Source: Limnoglobus roseus | Lineage (GTDB): Bacteria > Planctomycetota > Planctomycetia > Gemmatales > Gemmataceae | Assembly (NCBI RefSeq): GCF_008254045.1 | Contig: NZ_CP042425.1 | Coordinates: forward strand, 7,206,163 to 7,270,162 | DNA length: 64,000 nucleotides | Direction: 5' to 3' | In this document: one piece after another, positions 1 to 8,315 of the stretch | Numbering within the stretch: the stretch's first letter is position 1 | Layout: every line of letters starts with the position of its first letter | Notes under the pieces: generated by a model | Databases searched by the model: none | Seen by the model: only the letters and a program-made list of their open reading frames with translations | Told to the model about the DNA's origin: nothing | Position numbers and translations under genes: made by a program

Positions 1-1467
1 GCGGCGCAACTGCTCGCGAAGTTGGAACTGCAGGCCGAGCGGCAGAGAAAAGGGCTGATCGACCCGACTGAGGCCCACGGGCGACGAACCTTAAACGCGC
101 ACCTCGACGAGTACGCGGCCATCCTGCAGACGAAGGGGGACAGTGAGGACCACATCAAGCGCACACGAGCATACGTGGCGGCCGTTCTCCAGGGCTGCGG
201 GTTTGTATTCCCCGCGGACGTGGACGTCGGTTCCGTGGCCAAGTGGCTGAACTCGCTTCGGAACGGCCGGCCGGCGGTCGAACTTCCCGCCGGGGTTGAG
301 TTGTTCACCATGAAGGCCACCGCGGCCTTGCTCGAAATCAGCCGCGATGCTCTCGCCGATCACGTTGTCCGGCACCGACTCGACGCAACGGGGCACGGGA
401 GAGCGAGACGGATTACCCGTGCCTCCGTTCAGTTCCTGGCCGATCGTGCGGCGCGCGGCGTTGGACCGTCGGCCATAAACCACTACATCACGTCGCTCCG
501 CGGTTTCTTTAGTTGGCTCCTGAAGGCCAAGCGGATCGCTTCCAACCCGCTCGACACGATGGAACTCGTCCCCGAGGAGACCGACATTCGGAGGAACCGC
601 CGCGAGCTTTCCGCGGACGAGATGCAACGGATGCTCGAAACCACGCGGGCCAGCCAGCGGACGTTTCGAGACCTGACCGGGGAAGACCGCCATCACATCT
701 ACCTGGCCGCCGCGGTAACCGGCTTCCGCGCGAACGCCGTCGCCAACCTCACGGCGGCGCACTTTCACTTGGATGCCACACCCCCATACATCGATCTGAC
801 CGCCAAGCTGAACAAGTCGAAGAAGCTGAAGGTTCAGCCGATTCCGAAAGACATCGCCGATTCGTTTCGAACGTACATGACGACACGCCCTGCGACCGGG
901 AAAATCTGGCCGGGCACCTGGCACCCCGTCGCTGCAGAAATGATGCGGGTGGATCTTGAAGCGGTCGGCATTCCGTACTGCGTGGAGGGGCCGAATGGGC
1001 CGGAATTTGTCGACTTCCACGCGCTGAGGCACAGCTTTATCACCCTTCTCGGCCGCGAGGGCGTGAGTCTCGCGACGATCCAAGAACTGGCCGGCCACAG
1101 CACGCCGGTGCTGACGATGCGGTACATGCACACTCGCATGGACGACTTGGCGGGGGCGGTCGAAAAGTTACCGTCGTTTGGTCCGAGCCTGCCAGCCACG
1201 AAGGAGACGGGAATTCTTGTACCAATCCTTGTACCACCTGCTCGCGTCGATCCGCACGAACCTGCACCGATTTGCACTACGGTGTCTGACGCGGCCCCAG
1301 AAGAGAAAAATGAAAAAGGGGCTGCAAATGCAGCCCCTTTCATCAACTTGCACCCCTCTGCACCGGAGTGCATTGAGTGGTCACTCCCGGGATTGAACCG
1401 GGGACCTAGCGATTTTCAGTCGGGAAGGCGATGTGGCCAATTTCCCGCAAAAACGCCTAGAAATTAG
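1..1467 (+). CDS. Tyrosine recombinase (phage/island integrase), 5' end beyond window
   Basis: Site-specific recombinase that would cut and join att sites of a mobile element. The frame is open from base 1, so the annotated TTG at 22 is probably internal and the N-terminus is missing. A core-binding region (about residues 25-190) precedes the catalytic domain. Visible active-site parts are the first Arg in AAVTGFRANAVANL, the HALRHSF box (His-x-x-Arg), the GHSTPVLTMRYMH box with its His, and the nucleophile Tyr. The C-terminal tail of about 90 residues has poor protein character because it runs through a terminator-like hairpin and then through a tRNA fragment on the other strand. Such tails are typical of integrases whose 3' end overlaps attP. 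The family is clear; the target site is inferred. Confidence 0.9.
   Translation, partial: AAQLLAKLELQAERQRKGLIDPTEAHGRRTLNAHLDEYAAILQTKGDSEDHIKRTRAYVAAVLQGCGFVFPADVDVGSVAKWLNSLRNGRPAVELPAGVELFTMKATAALLEISRDALADHVVRHRLDATGHGRARRITRASVQFLADRAARGVGPSAINHYITSLRGFFSWLLKAKRIASNPLDTMELVPEETDIRRNRRELSADEMQRMLETTRASQRTFRDLTGEDRHHIYLAAAVTGFRANAVANLTAAHFHLDATPPYIDLTAKLNKSKKLKVQPIPKDIADSFRTYMTTRPATGKIWPGTWHPVAAEMMRVDLEAVGIPYCVEGPNGPEFVDFHALRHSFITLLGREGVSLATIQELAGHSTPVLTMRYMHTRMDDLAGAVEKLPSFGPSLPATKETGILVPILVPPARVDPHEPAPICTTVSDAAPEEKNEKGAANAAPFINLHPSAPECIEWSLPGLNRGPSDFQSGRRCGQFPAKTPRN
1313..1342. terminator. Bidirectional hairpin inside the integrase 3' tail
   Basis: A perfect 8 bp stem (1318-1325 with 1330-1337, AAAT loop) is flanked by A's on the left and T's on the right, so it could terminate transcripts from either direction. 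It lies in frame inside the integrase ORF, which suggests that the functional protein ends near here or that the tail is dispensable. Confidence 0.5.
1375..1425 (-). other. tRNA-Phe-like 3' half, candidate attachment core
   Basis: Read on the minus strand this is the 3' half of a tRNA. It has an anticodon-loop segment with GAA, a variable region, a perfect 5 bp T-arm (1386-1390 with 1398-1402, loop TTCAATC on the minus strand), a 7 nt acceptor strand and an A discriminator, with no encoded CCA. Only three anticodon-stem pairs form, and no D-arm or 5' acceptor strand follows to the right, so this is not a functional tRNA. A tRNA 3' half buried in an integrase gene is the usual look of an attP or att junction. 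The Phe identity rests on the GAA triplet only. Confidence 0.6.
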
Positions 1468-1605
1468 AGCTTTTTGGACTGTGGCAGGCTGAACCCTGGC
1501 AGAGTTAAGAGTACCACGAATTCAGCTCTTTCACCACATTTTGTCACAACTTCTCTGCCACGTCTCGGCCATCGTGCGTCAATAGATCAGCTTGTCGGGA
1601 TCGTA

Positions 1606-1779
1606 TCACGAGTTGTTGGTGGGCGAAAGCATCCGGATCAGCGTCTCCGCCATCGGCGTGATCCGTCGCGTACCGGCGAGCCAGTAGTACACGGTGCGGG
1701 GCGTGACGTGCATGACCTTGGCGAAGTTGTCTACGCCTCCCCAAGACATGACGATTGTTTCGAGTTCGGCGCGAGTCAC
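1606..1779 (-). CDS. Small helix-turn-helix protein (57 aa)
   Basis: A 57-residue protein with a GTG start at 1779 that overlaps the stop of the upstream gene (GTGA), so translation is probably coupled. The motif VTPRTVYYWLAGTRRITP reads as the recognition helix and wing of a short HTH (Cro/XRE-like) DNA-binding domain. Two similar small proteins occur at 15844 and 62632. Target and role are unknown; a repressor or Cro-like switch is a reasonable guess. Confidence 0.65.
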   Translation of the reverse strand: MTRAELETIVMSWGGVDNFAKVMHVTPRTVYYWLAGTRRITPMAETLIRMLSPTNNS

Positions 1780-2066
1780 TCTGCAACTTCCGCAGAGTCA
1801 TCGCAAGGCCCACGAAAAATCGGCATCCAATGAGTGGGGCACCACCCATTTTCAACGCCATCCCAATCGGGATGAGTACTGGAGTCATAAAACGATGAAG
1901 GTCGTGATTTGCAGTCGGCAAACCGCTTGTAAACGAAATTGTCGCTGTCCGAGAGCCACTTCTTGGCCCAAACGTCCACCCTCGTATTCTGCGGAACCGT
2001 ATCGATAGATCGCCAGGCCACTTCGCGGAGCCGCTGTACTTCATCTGTAATATCTACGATTGACAT
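1776..2066 (-). CDS. DUF551-like phage protein
   Basis: A 96-residue protein with the layout of phage DUF551-type proteins: an N-terminal WRSIDTVPQNTRVDVW segment (compare W-x-P-I-x-T-A-P in the family) and a C-terminal WCPTHWMPI segment. The role of the family is unknown. It overlaps the preceding gene by 13 bases and the following gene by 4, so it is part of a leftward operon. Confidence 0.6.
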   Translation of the reverse strand: MSIVDITDEVQRLREVAWRSIDTVPQNTRVDVWAKKWLSDSDNFVYKRFADCKSRPSSFYDSSTHPDWDGVENGWCPTHWMPIFRGPCDDSAEVAE

Positions 2067-2308
2067 AGGGCCTCCTTGGTTAAGATTTCTCGTTGCTTCA
2101 ACATGGCATCGGCTATTTCATATGCCAGCACATCGACCCCGTGCCGAACGCCATTGAGTAATGGCTCTTTGCCGCATGCGATCATGCCTTGCAACGCAGC
2201 GGCTGCGAAATAATCTCGAAGAGACAGGCCACAAGAGGGTGATCCGCCAGGGTTATGAAAGTTATTTTCCGTCACCGGGTAGGCCGGTCCTCCGTCTGGG
2301 CTCGTCAC
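2054..2308 (-). CDS. Small conserved phage-type protein (84 aa)
   Basis: An 84-residue protein with a GTG start and a GGAGG sequence 13 bases upstream. The patterns GLSLRDYFAAAALQG and ADAMLKQRE are common in short hypothetical proteins of temperate phages, which justifies calling it real, but no function is known. First gene of a leftward three-gene operon. Confidence 0.65.
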   Translation of the reverse strand: MTSPDGGPAYPVTENNFHNPGGSPSCGLSLRDYFAAAALQGMIACGKEPLLNGVRHGVDVLAYEIADAMLKQREILTKEALCQS

Positions 2309-2319
2309 TATTTCTCTCT

Positions 2320-2690
2320 ATCCTCCCGATTAAATTTTTGTTGCTCACCCCTACGGGTATTCTTTGACCGTCTCTCCGGCCTGTCACGCATTACCGCCAT
2401 TTAGAAGCGGCTTTCGCCCAGCGTTTGGTCTACGTCTAGGGTTTCCGAGTCCTGATTCGCGGTCCTAGCACCTCTCGGCTGGATGGAAGGACACCCGCAC
2501 CGACTTCAACCAGCTTTCGCCGCCTCCGTTCTCTTCACGACCTACGGACCGTTAATTCGTTGTTTTTGTGACTGCGGTCACACTCCCGCCGGGCCGACCG
2601 ACAAGGACAGGTTTCGGCACCCAGGTGCTTCGGATATTCCCTCGCACCGCGCCGCAGTCACCCAACGCTTATCTCGTTTCCGAACTGAGT
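2320..2690 (-). ncRNA. ORF-free region with nested stems, possible structured leader
   Basis: About 390 bases without a credible ORF separate two leftward genes. The region contains a 10 bp perfect inverted repeat (2568-2577 with 2652-2661), a CTAGG/CCTAG stem (2436-2440 with 2464-2468), a GCTGG/CCAGC stem (2478-2482 with 2510-2514) and a short GTGAC/GTCAC hairpin at 2568-2581. It could be a structured 5' leader for the 84-residue protein or a separate small RNA. The strand is inferred from the flanking genes. Confidence 0.35.
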
Positions 2691-2704
2691 TCAAGCGATT
2701 TGTT

Positions 2705-3511
2705 TCAATCGACCTCAAGAACATGCTGAATCACCGGGTGTCGATATTCTGCTCCCCCTGTCAGCACGTGCAAGTTGGGCAGCATCTCCACTTCCCCTCC
2801 GCCGTGAGTGTGGCCGCACAGCACGGTCATGTCCCGATCCGGTGCACCGGCCATCGCCACCGCCATCACGTCCCCGACGGCCTTGCAGGTGAAGTGCGGT
2901 AGCCAGTCCTCGCCGGAAACTTTGCCATCGTGCCAGCAGGCCTCGCGGAACGGCGGAACGTGAGTCAATGCAACGACATGCCGGAAGCCCGTTAAGGCCT
3001 CGGGCAGCAATAAGCGGAGGCGGTCCGCCGAGTCATCGCCCAGAGCGTTGAGCTTCTTCAATCGCTCGAACTTCGACTCCTTGAGCCCATCGAATTCCTC
3101 GATCAAGTCCCAGTCGTTGAGCATCACGGTAGACCCGTCGTAATCCCCGACCCGCCCGTCGCCCCAACCGTCCACGCCGACCAGGCAGGCATTCTCGGTG
3201 AGAGGAATGACGCCATCGTCCGTCATCCAGTGCAAGTTCGGGACGGCCGCACACAAGTCCCGTACCTTCTCCCGCACCCCGGCAATCGATCCCCGATAAA
3301 AGTCGTGGTTCCCCAGGACGAAGTAAACCGGTCGCTTGACGGACTCGGCGATGGCTTCGAGGTGCTCGACCACGTCGGGACCTTCGGCAATGTCGCCGGT
3401 GATGGCAAACCCATCGGCTTTCGTGTCGGCGAGCGTGCGTAGGAAGTCATCCACAGCCGGGGGCGAGAGGAAGTTGAGGTGGATGTCAGTGAGCCATGCG
3501 AGGCGTTTCAT
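2705..3511 (-). CDS. Metallophosphoesterase
   Basis: A 268-residue calcineurin-like phosphoesterase. The metal-binding motifs appear in order: D-x-H in WLTDIHLNF near the N-terminus, GDIAEG, GNHDFYRG, the ALTH histidine and GHTHGGG near the C-terminus. The start at the Met of MKRLAWLTDIH is preferred over an upstream one because family members begin just before the D-x-H motif. The substrate cannot be told; members hydrolyse phosphomonoesters, phosphodiesters or nucleotides. Phage and island copies may act on DNA ends or signalling nucleotides, but that is inference. Confidence 0.85.
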   Translation of the reverse strand: MKRLAWLTDIHLNFLSPPAVDDFLRTLADTKADGFAITGDIAEGPDVVEHLEAIAESVKRPVYFVLGNHDFYRGSIAGVREKVRDLCAAVPNLHWMTDDGVIPLTENACLVGVDGWGDGRVGDYDGSTVMLNDWDLIEEFDGLKESKFERLKKLNALGDDSADRLRLLLPEALTGFRHVVALTHVPPFREACWHDGKVSGEDWLPHFTCKAVGDVMAVAMAGAPDRDMTVLCGHTHGGGEVEMLPNLHVLTGGAEYRHPVIQHVLEVD

Positions 3512-3584
3512 CCGTGCGTTATGACAGACGAGGCCCCGCGGCGTCAATCCTTCTCAGCTTTATTTGATTTGTACGTGCGGCTTA

Positions 3585-3863
3585 TTAATCGATCTTCAGA
3601 TGCTTAAGCTTCACATGCGGCGACACCGGCTTTGAGGCCCTCGGCACGGCGGGCTGAGTTACTGGCGTGCTCACACGGAAGGAGGCCAGAAGTTGATCGA
3701 GGTCATCCTTGAGCACGAGGATTTTGCCCCGCTTCCCCGCCGCCCCGATCCGGTAATGCGCCAGCCGCCCGGTTTTCACCCAGTCGCGCACGAGGTTGGG
3801 GCAGACACAGCAATAGAACGCAGCCTGCTTGATGCTCATCATGGACGGAGTTTGAGCGGACAT
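3585..3863 (-). CDS. Excisionase/MerR-type HTH DNA-binding protein
   Basis: A 92-residue protein. Its first 60 residues look like a winged HTH of the excisionase (HTH_17) type: SIKQAAFYCCVCPNLVRDWV, then HYRIGAAGKRGKILVLKDDLDQLL. A basic tail follows. Such proteins serve as recombination directionality factors or small regulators. It is about 2 kb from the left integrase, which fits an Xis role, but nothing in the sequence proves that. Confidence 0.65.
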   Translation of the reverse strand: MSAQTPSMMSIKQAAFYCCVCPNLVRDWVKTGRLAHYRIGAAGKRGKILVLKDDLDQLLASFRVSTPVTQPAVPRASKPVSPHVKLKHLKID

Positions 3864-3935
3864 GGCGTTTCTCGCTCGACGATGTGGAAGGCCTGGAGGG
3901 AAGGGAAAGGGCGTCCATGCCCAGGTGGTGTTGCA

Positions 3936-4175
3936 TTAACCGGCACGGCGGGTAGTCAATCGCTTCCAGATGCAGAAGATCATGGCCGCCACGTACAGGG
4001 TAAATCCCATCCACATGTGCCAAGGGATACTCCGGGCGACCTTCCACCAGGAGTTCGGCACCGGCTTGGGCTTGGCGGCCTTTTCAGCGTACTCGGCGGG
4101 CTGCTGAACCGGCGCAACGGATGCCATCATTGGTAACGCTGGCCAGAGCAAGAAGGCAATTAACGCTGAGCGCAT
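3936..4175 (-). CDS. Small membrane protein with signal-like N-terminus
   Basis: A 79-residue protein starting at an ATG preceded by a strong GGAGG. The N-terminus is hydrophobic (signal peptide or membrane segment), followed by a Pro/Lys/Ala stretch and a second hydrophobic segment (WMGFTLYVAAMIFCIW) before a basic C-terminus. Function is not recognised. It opens a run of small membrane proteins that ends at the coupling protein. Confidence 0.55.
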   Translation of the reverse strand: MRSALIAFLLWPALPMMASVAPVQQPAEYAEKAAKPKPVPNSWWKVARSIPWHMWMGFTLYVAAMIFCIWKRLTTRRAG

Positions 4176-4185
4176 GGGAGCCTCC

Positions 4186-4398
4186 TCAGTTGGAGCTGTA
4201 AGGCGGGAACGTCCACACGGGCTTGGCTTGGATCGCCTCTTCCACGGCCTGGGCAAAGTACCCGGCAATGACGAGCAGGCGTTGCTCGGGGGACAGCACG
4301 AGAATGGCGGGAAGTTTCAACGCCAGGTTCACGGCCTTATCTGCCGCGATGTCGGCCTTCACGCACCGGGGGCAATGGTTGGGCCATTTGTCGGACAC
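4186..4398 (-). CDS. Hypothetical protein (70 aa)
   Basis: A 70-residue protein with a GTG start and an AGGAGA ribosome site. A CPRC pair near the N-terminus could bind metal; a helical Ala/Leu-rich middle follows. No family recognised. It sits 10 bases upstream of the preceding-listed membrane protein gene in the same leftward operon. Confidence 0.5.
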   Translation of the reverse strand: MSDKWPNHCPRCVKADIAADKAVNLALKLPAILVLSPEQRLLVIAGYFAQAVEEAIQAKPVWTFPPYSSN

Positions 4399-4417
4399 GA
4401 GTATCTCCTCTGGGGGT

Positions 4418-4639
4418 TTAGAAGCGGTCGCGCAGGTATCGGGCAGTCTGGTAGGTGTCGTACTCCACTTCGTGGAGCACTTTGTTCGTGTGATCGACGC
4501 GGGATTTCAGGGAATCGACTGTCCTCTGCATGTTGGAAAGCAGTTGGTACTGTTTGAAAAATAAGCAGCACATCATGGCGAGGATGACGTGGGCGTAGGT
4601 TGTGGACGTGAACACGCATACCGAGAGCGAATCGAGCAT
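4418..4639 (-). CDS. Small membrane protein with coiled segment
   Basis: A 73-residue protein with an AGGAG ribosome site. A hydrophobic stretch (about residues 8-28) is followed by a charged helical segment with heptad-like spacing (MQRTVDSLKSRVDHTNKVL). The layout resembles small phage inner-membrane proteins. Function unknown. Confidence 0.5.
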   Translation of the reverse strand: MLDSLSVCVFTSTTYAHVILAMMCCLFFKQYQLLSNMQRTVDSLKSRVDHTNKVLHEVEYDTYQTARYLRDRF

Positions 4640-4693
4640 GGGAAGCTCCTGAAAGGAAGGGGCGCGTCATGCGCCCCAGGTTGGGGGACAGGG

Positions 4694-5152
4694 TCACGCT
4701 TGCTTTCGAGCAATCGGAATGATGGCCGTCTTCTGGGCGAGCATCTGCTTGAGATGATCGGCCGAGAGCGATTCAATGGCCTTGGCGACCGCGAGGCGCG
4801 CAGCCTCCTCCGCGATCTTGGCGTGGTCAACCGGAGGAGCGGGCGGCGGAGCTGCCGTCTGTTGGGGGAAAGTCACCACCGGCGGAGCAGTGCGGCCGGG
4901 CATGCGCATAGAGAGGATTTCGGCGTCCTCGACGTATTGAGGCCGAGGGCGTTTCTTGGCTTTGAGCTGTTTGACCGGCTCGGTAGCCTTTCCCCTGAGT
5001 TGCTCGGGAATCTTCCCTGTCACTCCGAAGGCCAGCGCCATGACGACGATATCGTCGATGTAGCCGAACGGCCCGAAAAGGATTTCCGGCATAAGATCTA
5101 TAGGGCACGCAAGATAAATAAACGCCCCCGCGATACAGAGTGCTCGTTTCAT
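4694..5152 (-). CDS. YkvA/DUF1232-domain membrane protein
   Basis: A 152-residue protein. Residues 1-45 match the YkvA (DUF1232) pattern: ACPIDLMPEILFGPFGYIDD, a short conserved motif with hydrophobic flanks. A Lys/Pro-rich linker and an Ala-rich helical C-terminal domain follow. The start at the inner ATG is chosen because the hydrophobic segment begins there. The biochemical role of YkvA proteins is not settled. Confidence 0.65.
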   Translation of the reverse strand: MKRALCIAGAFIYLACPIDLMPEILFGPFGYIDDIVVMALAFGVTGKIPEQLRGKATEPVKQLKAKKRPRPQYVEDAEILSMRMPGRTAPPVVTFPQQTAAPPPAPPVDHAKIAEEAARLAVAKAIESLSADHLKQMLAQKTAIIPIARKQA

Positions 5153-5212
5153 CGGAACCTTTCTCTTGAAGGAACGCGGCCAGGACACCCAGCCGCGTGT
5201 TTTAAAGCCAGG

Positions 5213-5518
5213 TCACTCCATGTCGATCTCAGGCTCTTTGCCCTTGTCCTGAGACACTTGCTGGGCCGTTTCAGCCCGCTCAGCGAGGAACGTGTCATAG
5301 TCGTTGCGGAAATCATCCCGCACGGCGGCGCGATCCTGGGTTACTTCCTGGGGCGTCGGATTGCCTACCGTGCCCATGGTCTCGACAGGGGTCATCCCCT
5401 GCGAAGGGAATGCGGGTAACACCTGCGCCAGTTCAGATGTTCCTTGCCGCCCTGCGGCAGCAAGTTCCGGCTTGGCGTCGGCAATGGCCTCGGCAATCCC
5501 GTCCAAAATCTTCTTCAT
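5213..5518 (-). CDS. Hypothetical acidic protein (101 aa)
   Basis: A 101-residue protein with an AAGGAG site 8 bases before its ATG. Soluble, charged, and helical at the N-terminus and C-terminus, with an acidic tail. No recognised domain. It lies between two membrane-protein genes of the same leftward operon. Confidence 0.5.
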   Translation of the reverse strand: MKKILDGIAEAIADAKPELAAAGRQGTSELAQVLPAFPSQGMTPVETMGTVGNPTPQEVTQDRAAVRDDFRNDYDTFLAERAETAQQVSQDKGKEPEIDME

Positions 5519-5529
5519 CAGAAACTCCT

Positions 5530-6090
5530 TCAAAACAGGGGCGGGCGATCGTTTGACCCGGAGCGATTCCGGGCTTCGTGCAGTGCATCGGCCTGGTCGG
5601 CGCGAATGTACGTCTCGCGGCGAGAGATCCAGTTCATCACCATGGCATGGCCTAAGCCTGCGGCAATCAGCCATGCCCCGAGGGCGTGATCCGCGTCGCG
5701 GATGAAGAAGCCCGAACCCACGGTGATGGCGGCTTCGAGATAGCGGGCCCGGTGCGGGTCGGTGAACCAGCGGGCGAATATTGACGTTCCGATGTAATTG
5801 CTGTGAACGCTGCCATCGCGCTTGGCCTTCCCGGCTTGCAAGGCGGTCAATAGCAACGCAACCGGGGCGAGGCCGTAGGCGAGGAGTTCGCTCTGGCCGA
5901 ACAAGCCCCACAGGAACATGAGAGCCAATCCCATCCATGTCGCCGGGGAAGATGCCTGCCGCCATCCAATCGAGTGAGGGGCGGAGAAGCAGGTGCGGAT
6001 CGGTGCCGAGCCAATGGACGCCAATACGAGAAAAGCGGTCTTACGCTGGGCGTGCGTCATGCCCTCGCGGGCTTGAGTTTGCGGGCTCAT
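5530..6090 (-). CDS. Multi-pass membrane protein next to the coupling protein
   Basis: A 186-residue protein with at least three hydrophobic segments (around residues 20-35, 53-85 and 135-150). The start at 6090 overlaps the stop of the coupling-protein gene by 4 bases (ATGA), so it was translated directly after it. Close coupling to a VirD4-type gene suggests a membrane partner in DNA transfer, but no known T4SS family is recognisable. Confidence 0.5.
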   Translation of the reverse strand: MSPQTQAREGMTHAQRKTAFLVLASIGSAPIRTCFSAPHSIGWRQASSPATWMGLALMFLWGLFGQSELLAYGLAPVALLLTALQAGKAKRDGSVHSNYIGTSIFARWFTDPHRARYLEAAITVGSGFFIRDADHALGAWLIAAGLGHAMVMNWISRRETYIRADQADALHEARNRSGSNDRPPLF

Positions 6091-6511
6091 AGTCGCTCCT
6101 GGGTGAAAGTTACCGGCACGAAGTTGTAGCCGGTGGACGGAAATACGGTTCCGGCTTTGATGTGCAGGCAATCGACTTTGAAGCCATGGCGGGCAGAGCC
6201 GGTGCGCATCCGAAAAAGTTCGCTCGGCTGAATCACGGCCTCGTAGATTTCGGACACGGACGCGCTGACTTGGGGGCCATCGGGGCCGCCGTTGTGGGAA
6301 CTGCCCGAGTTGTTGGCAAAGGACGTGCTCGAAGAAGTCGTGAATTTTCGCTCGCGGCCCATACCCTCGCAAACCCATTTGGCAGTACGGGGCGTAGGCA
6401 AAGCGACGAAAATGGAGGCCAGGTTACCGACGAGCGCGTCCACCTTGTCCTCGGCATGGCCGCCAGGGAACGCTCCGAGGATCGATTCATAACCTTGAAC
6501 CGCGTAAACTA
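6087..6511 (-). pseudogene. Coupling protein (VirD4/TraG type), C-terminal fragment
   Basis: C-terminal part (about 140 residues) of a type IV coupling protein, cut off from its start by an IS630 element. It begins LVYAVQGYESILGAF and continues with the NLASIFVALPTPRTAKWV region typical of the end of TraG/VirD4 ATPases. Removing the IS and one TA copy joins this fragment in frame to the N-terminal part at 8316-9440, giving a 515-residue protein. The ORF that extends upstream into the IS (to 6767) is accidental. Confidence 0.75.
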
Positions 6512-6624
6512 GTGGCTTGTCACGCTTTGTTCGGCGGAAGGGTAAGTAGCCGTCGTGGAGGTGGGCGCGATAAGCTGATACCCGCATCAGGGATGCCGTA
6601 CCCCCTTTGACCACGAGAGCATAA

Positions 6625-7107
6625 ATGGCGAGTGCAGCGAGGGCCATGGCCGCGATCGCCGCGGCGATCGCGATCGTCCTCCCTACGCCCGGCTGCGGGG
6701 CTCGTTCGGGCCCGACCACGTACCAAGTTGCTCGGTCCGATGACGGGCGGTGCGAGTGCGAGGTCATCGAATACGTCGACGCGAAGGACTACGGCATGAT
6801 GCTGGACCTTCGGATCGCCATGGACGGCCGGGAGGTGCTGGGCCGCTCGTACCTCGGGAATAAGCCTTGGGTCGGGAGTACGAGGCAATTCGTCGTCGGC
6901 CGGGTGGGGGCGTTCTACTGCCTGTCCGTGGCCGGGCACCCAGGGTACGCGCTCGCCGCCACGGACGCGACCACAGGGGCGGTCTGGTTCCAGTCCACTG
7001 ACGAGCCCAGCCGTTCCATTGACGACACCTTCGCGGCCACCCCCTCGTGGCCGAAGCTGACCGACCTCAACTGGATGAACGCCTTCGTCCTTGCCGCGGG
7101 TCGGTAA
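6625..7107 (+). CDS. Passenger gene of the IS630 element, putative exported protein
   Basis: A 160-residue protein between the left IS end and the transposase. The N-terminus is a strong Ala/Ile-rich export signal, followed by a Cys (LPTPGCGAR) that could be lipidated, although the -1 to -3 residues are not an ideal lipobox. The rest is a soluble domain with scattered Trp/Tyr and two nearby Cys (CECEV). No family recognised. IS630 elements usually carry only the transposase, so this is unusual cargo. Confidence 0.55.
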   Translation: MASAARAMAAIAAAIAIVLPTPGCGARSGPTTYQVARSDDGRCECEVIEYVDAKDYGMMLDLRIAMDGREVLGRSYLGNKPWVGSTRQFVVGRVGAFYCLSVAGHPGYALAATDATTGAVWFQSTDEPSRSIDDTFAATPSWPKLTDLNWMNAFVLAAGR

Positions 7108-7156
7108 TCGGCGTGAAATGAACCGGCCCCGCCCCGCGCCCTTGCTCCCCGGTAGG

Positions 7157-8307
7157 ATGCCCGCCATGCCATGCAAGCGATACGTCGTGACCCTCACCGG
7201 CGAGGAGCGCGGGCGTCTGGACGCGCTGACTCGGGCCGGAAAGCGGTCCGCCCGGACCGTCACACGGGCCCGCATCCTGCTTTTGACAGACCAGACGGAA
7301 GGCGGGCCAGGGTGGGAGGACCGGCGGGTGGCCGAGGCCCTCGGGTGCGGGCACCGAACGGTCGAACGGATTCGGGAGCGGTTCGTCACCGAGGGCATCG
7401 ACGCCGCTCTCGCCACCCGGGCCCGGACTGCCCCGCCCCGACCGCCGGTCCTCGACGGGGCCGCCGAAGCGCGGCTGGTCGCACTGGCGTGTTCGGCAAC
7501 ACCGGACGGCCGCAAGGCGTGGACCCTGCGGATGCTCGCCGACAAGCTGGTCGAGTTGGAGGTGGTGACCGCCGTGTCGTATGAAACGGTCCGGCGGACG
7601 CTGAAAAAAATGAGCTGAAGCCGCACCTGCGGGAGCAGTGGTGCCTGCCGGGCGGGCCGTCGGGCGAGTTCGTGGCGCGGATGGAGGACGTACTCGACGT
7701 GTACCACCGCCCGTACGACGAGGATCGCCCGCTCATCTGCATCGACGAGCAGCCGAAGCAGTTGGTGAGCGAGACCCGGGTGCCGCTCCCGCCCCGGCCC
7801 GGCTTACCGGCCCGGTACGACTACGAGTACAAGCGGGAGGGCGTGGCCAACCTGTTCATGCTGTTCCAGCCGCTGCTCGGCTGGCGGTACGTCATGCCGA
7901 CCGAGCGGCGGACGGCCAAGGACTTCGCCGAGGTGCTCCGGTGGCTGGCCGAGGACCTGTACCCGGATGCCGATCGCCTGGTGCTGGTCACCGACAATCT
8001 GAACACCCACTCGACCGCCTGCCTGTACGAGGCGTTCGACCCGGTCCGGGCGCGGCGGATCGCCGAGCGGCTGGAGTGGCACTACACGCCCAAGCATGGG
8101 TCGTGGCTGAACATGGCCGAGATCGAGTTCGCCGCCCTGTCGAAGCAATGCCTGGACCGCCGGATCGGGACGATGGCCCGGCTCCGCAAGGAGGTGGCCG
8201 CCTGGGAGGAGGAGCGGAACGAGCAGATGGTCGGAGTGAACTGGCGGTTCACCACGCCCGACGCACGGGTCAAACTCCGCTCACTTTATCCGTCAATCAA
8301 AGCGTGA
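7157..8307 (+). CDS. IS630-family transposase, joined by -1 frameshift
   Basis: DDE transposase encoded in two overlapping frames. The first frame (7157-7618) holds the N-terminal HTH domain (WEDRRVAEALGCGHRTVERI) and ends just after a run of seven A's at 7604-7610. A -1 slip there enters the second frame, which ends at 8307 and holds the catalytic triad: Asp in ICIDEQPKQL, Asp in VLVTDNLNTH and Glu in SWLNMAEIEF. Frameshifting on an A-run is known for this family, so the gene is probably functional rather than broken. Confidence 0.85.
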
Positions 8308-8315
8308 CGGCCTAC

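Larger units (their letters stand above)
6512..8315 (+). mobile_element. IS630-family element with passenger gene
   Basis: A 1804 bp element. Its ends are imperfect 18 bp inverted repeats (14 of 18 match, with GTCACGCTTTG exact), and it is flanked by TA duplications at 6510-6511 and 8316-8317. TA target choice and a DDE transposase made by frameshifting are both IS630/Tc1-type traits. The element interrupts the coupling-protein gene and also carries an extra gene on its left side. Confidence 0.85.

Noticed and set aside
91..1131. Long minus-strand ORF opposite the left integrase
   Set aside because: It has no family features and mirrors the codon structure of the integrase, as do many long antisense frames in this GC-rich DNA.
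6512..6767. N-terminal extension of the coupling-protein C-terminal ORF
   Set aside because: It is antisense to the IS passenger gene and arises by chance read-through of the insertion sequence.
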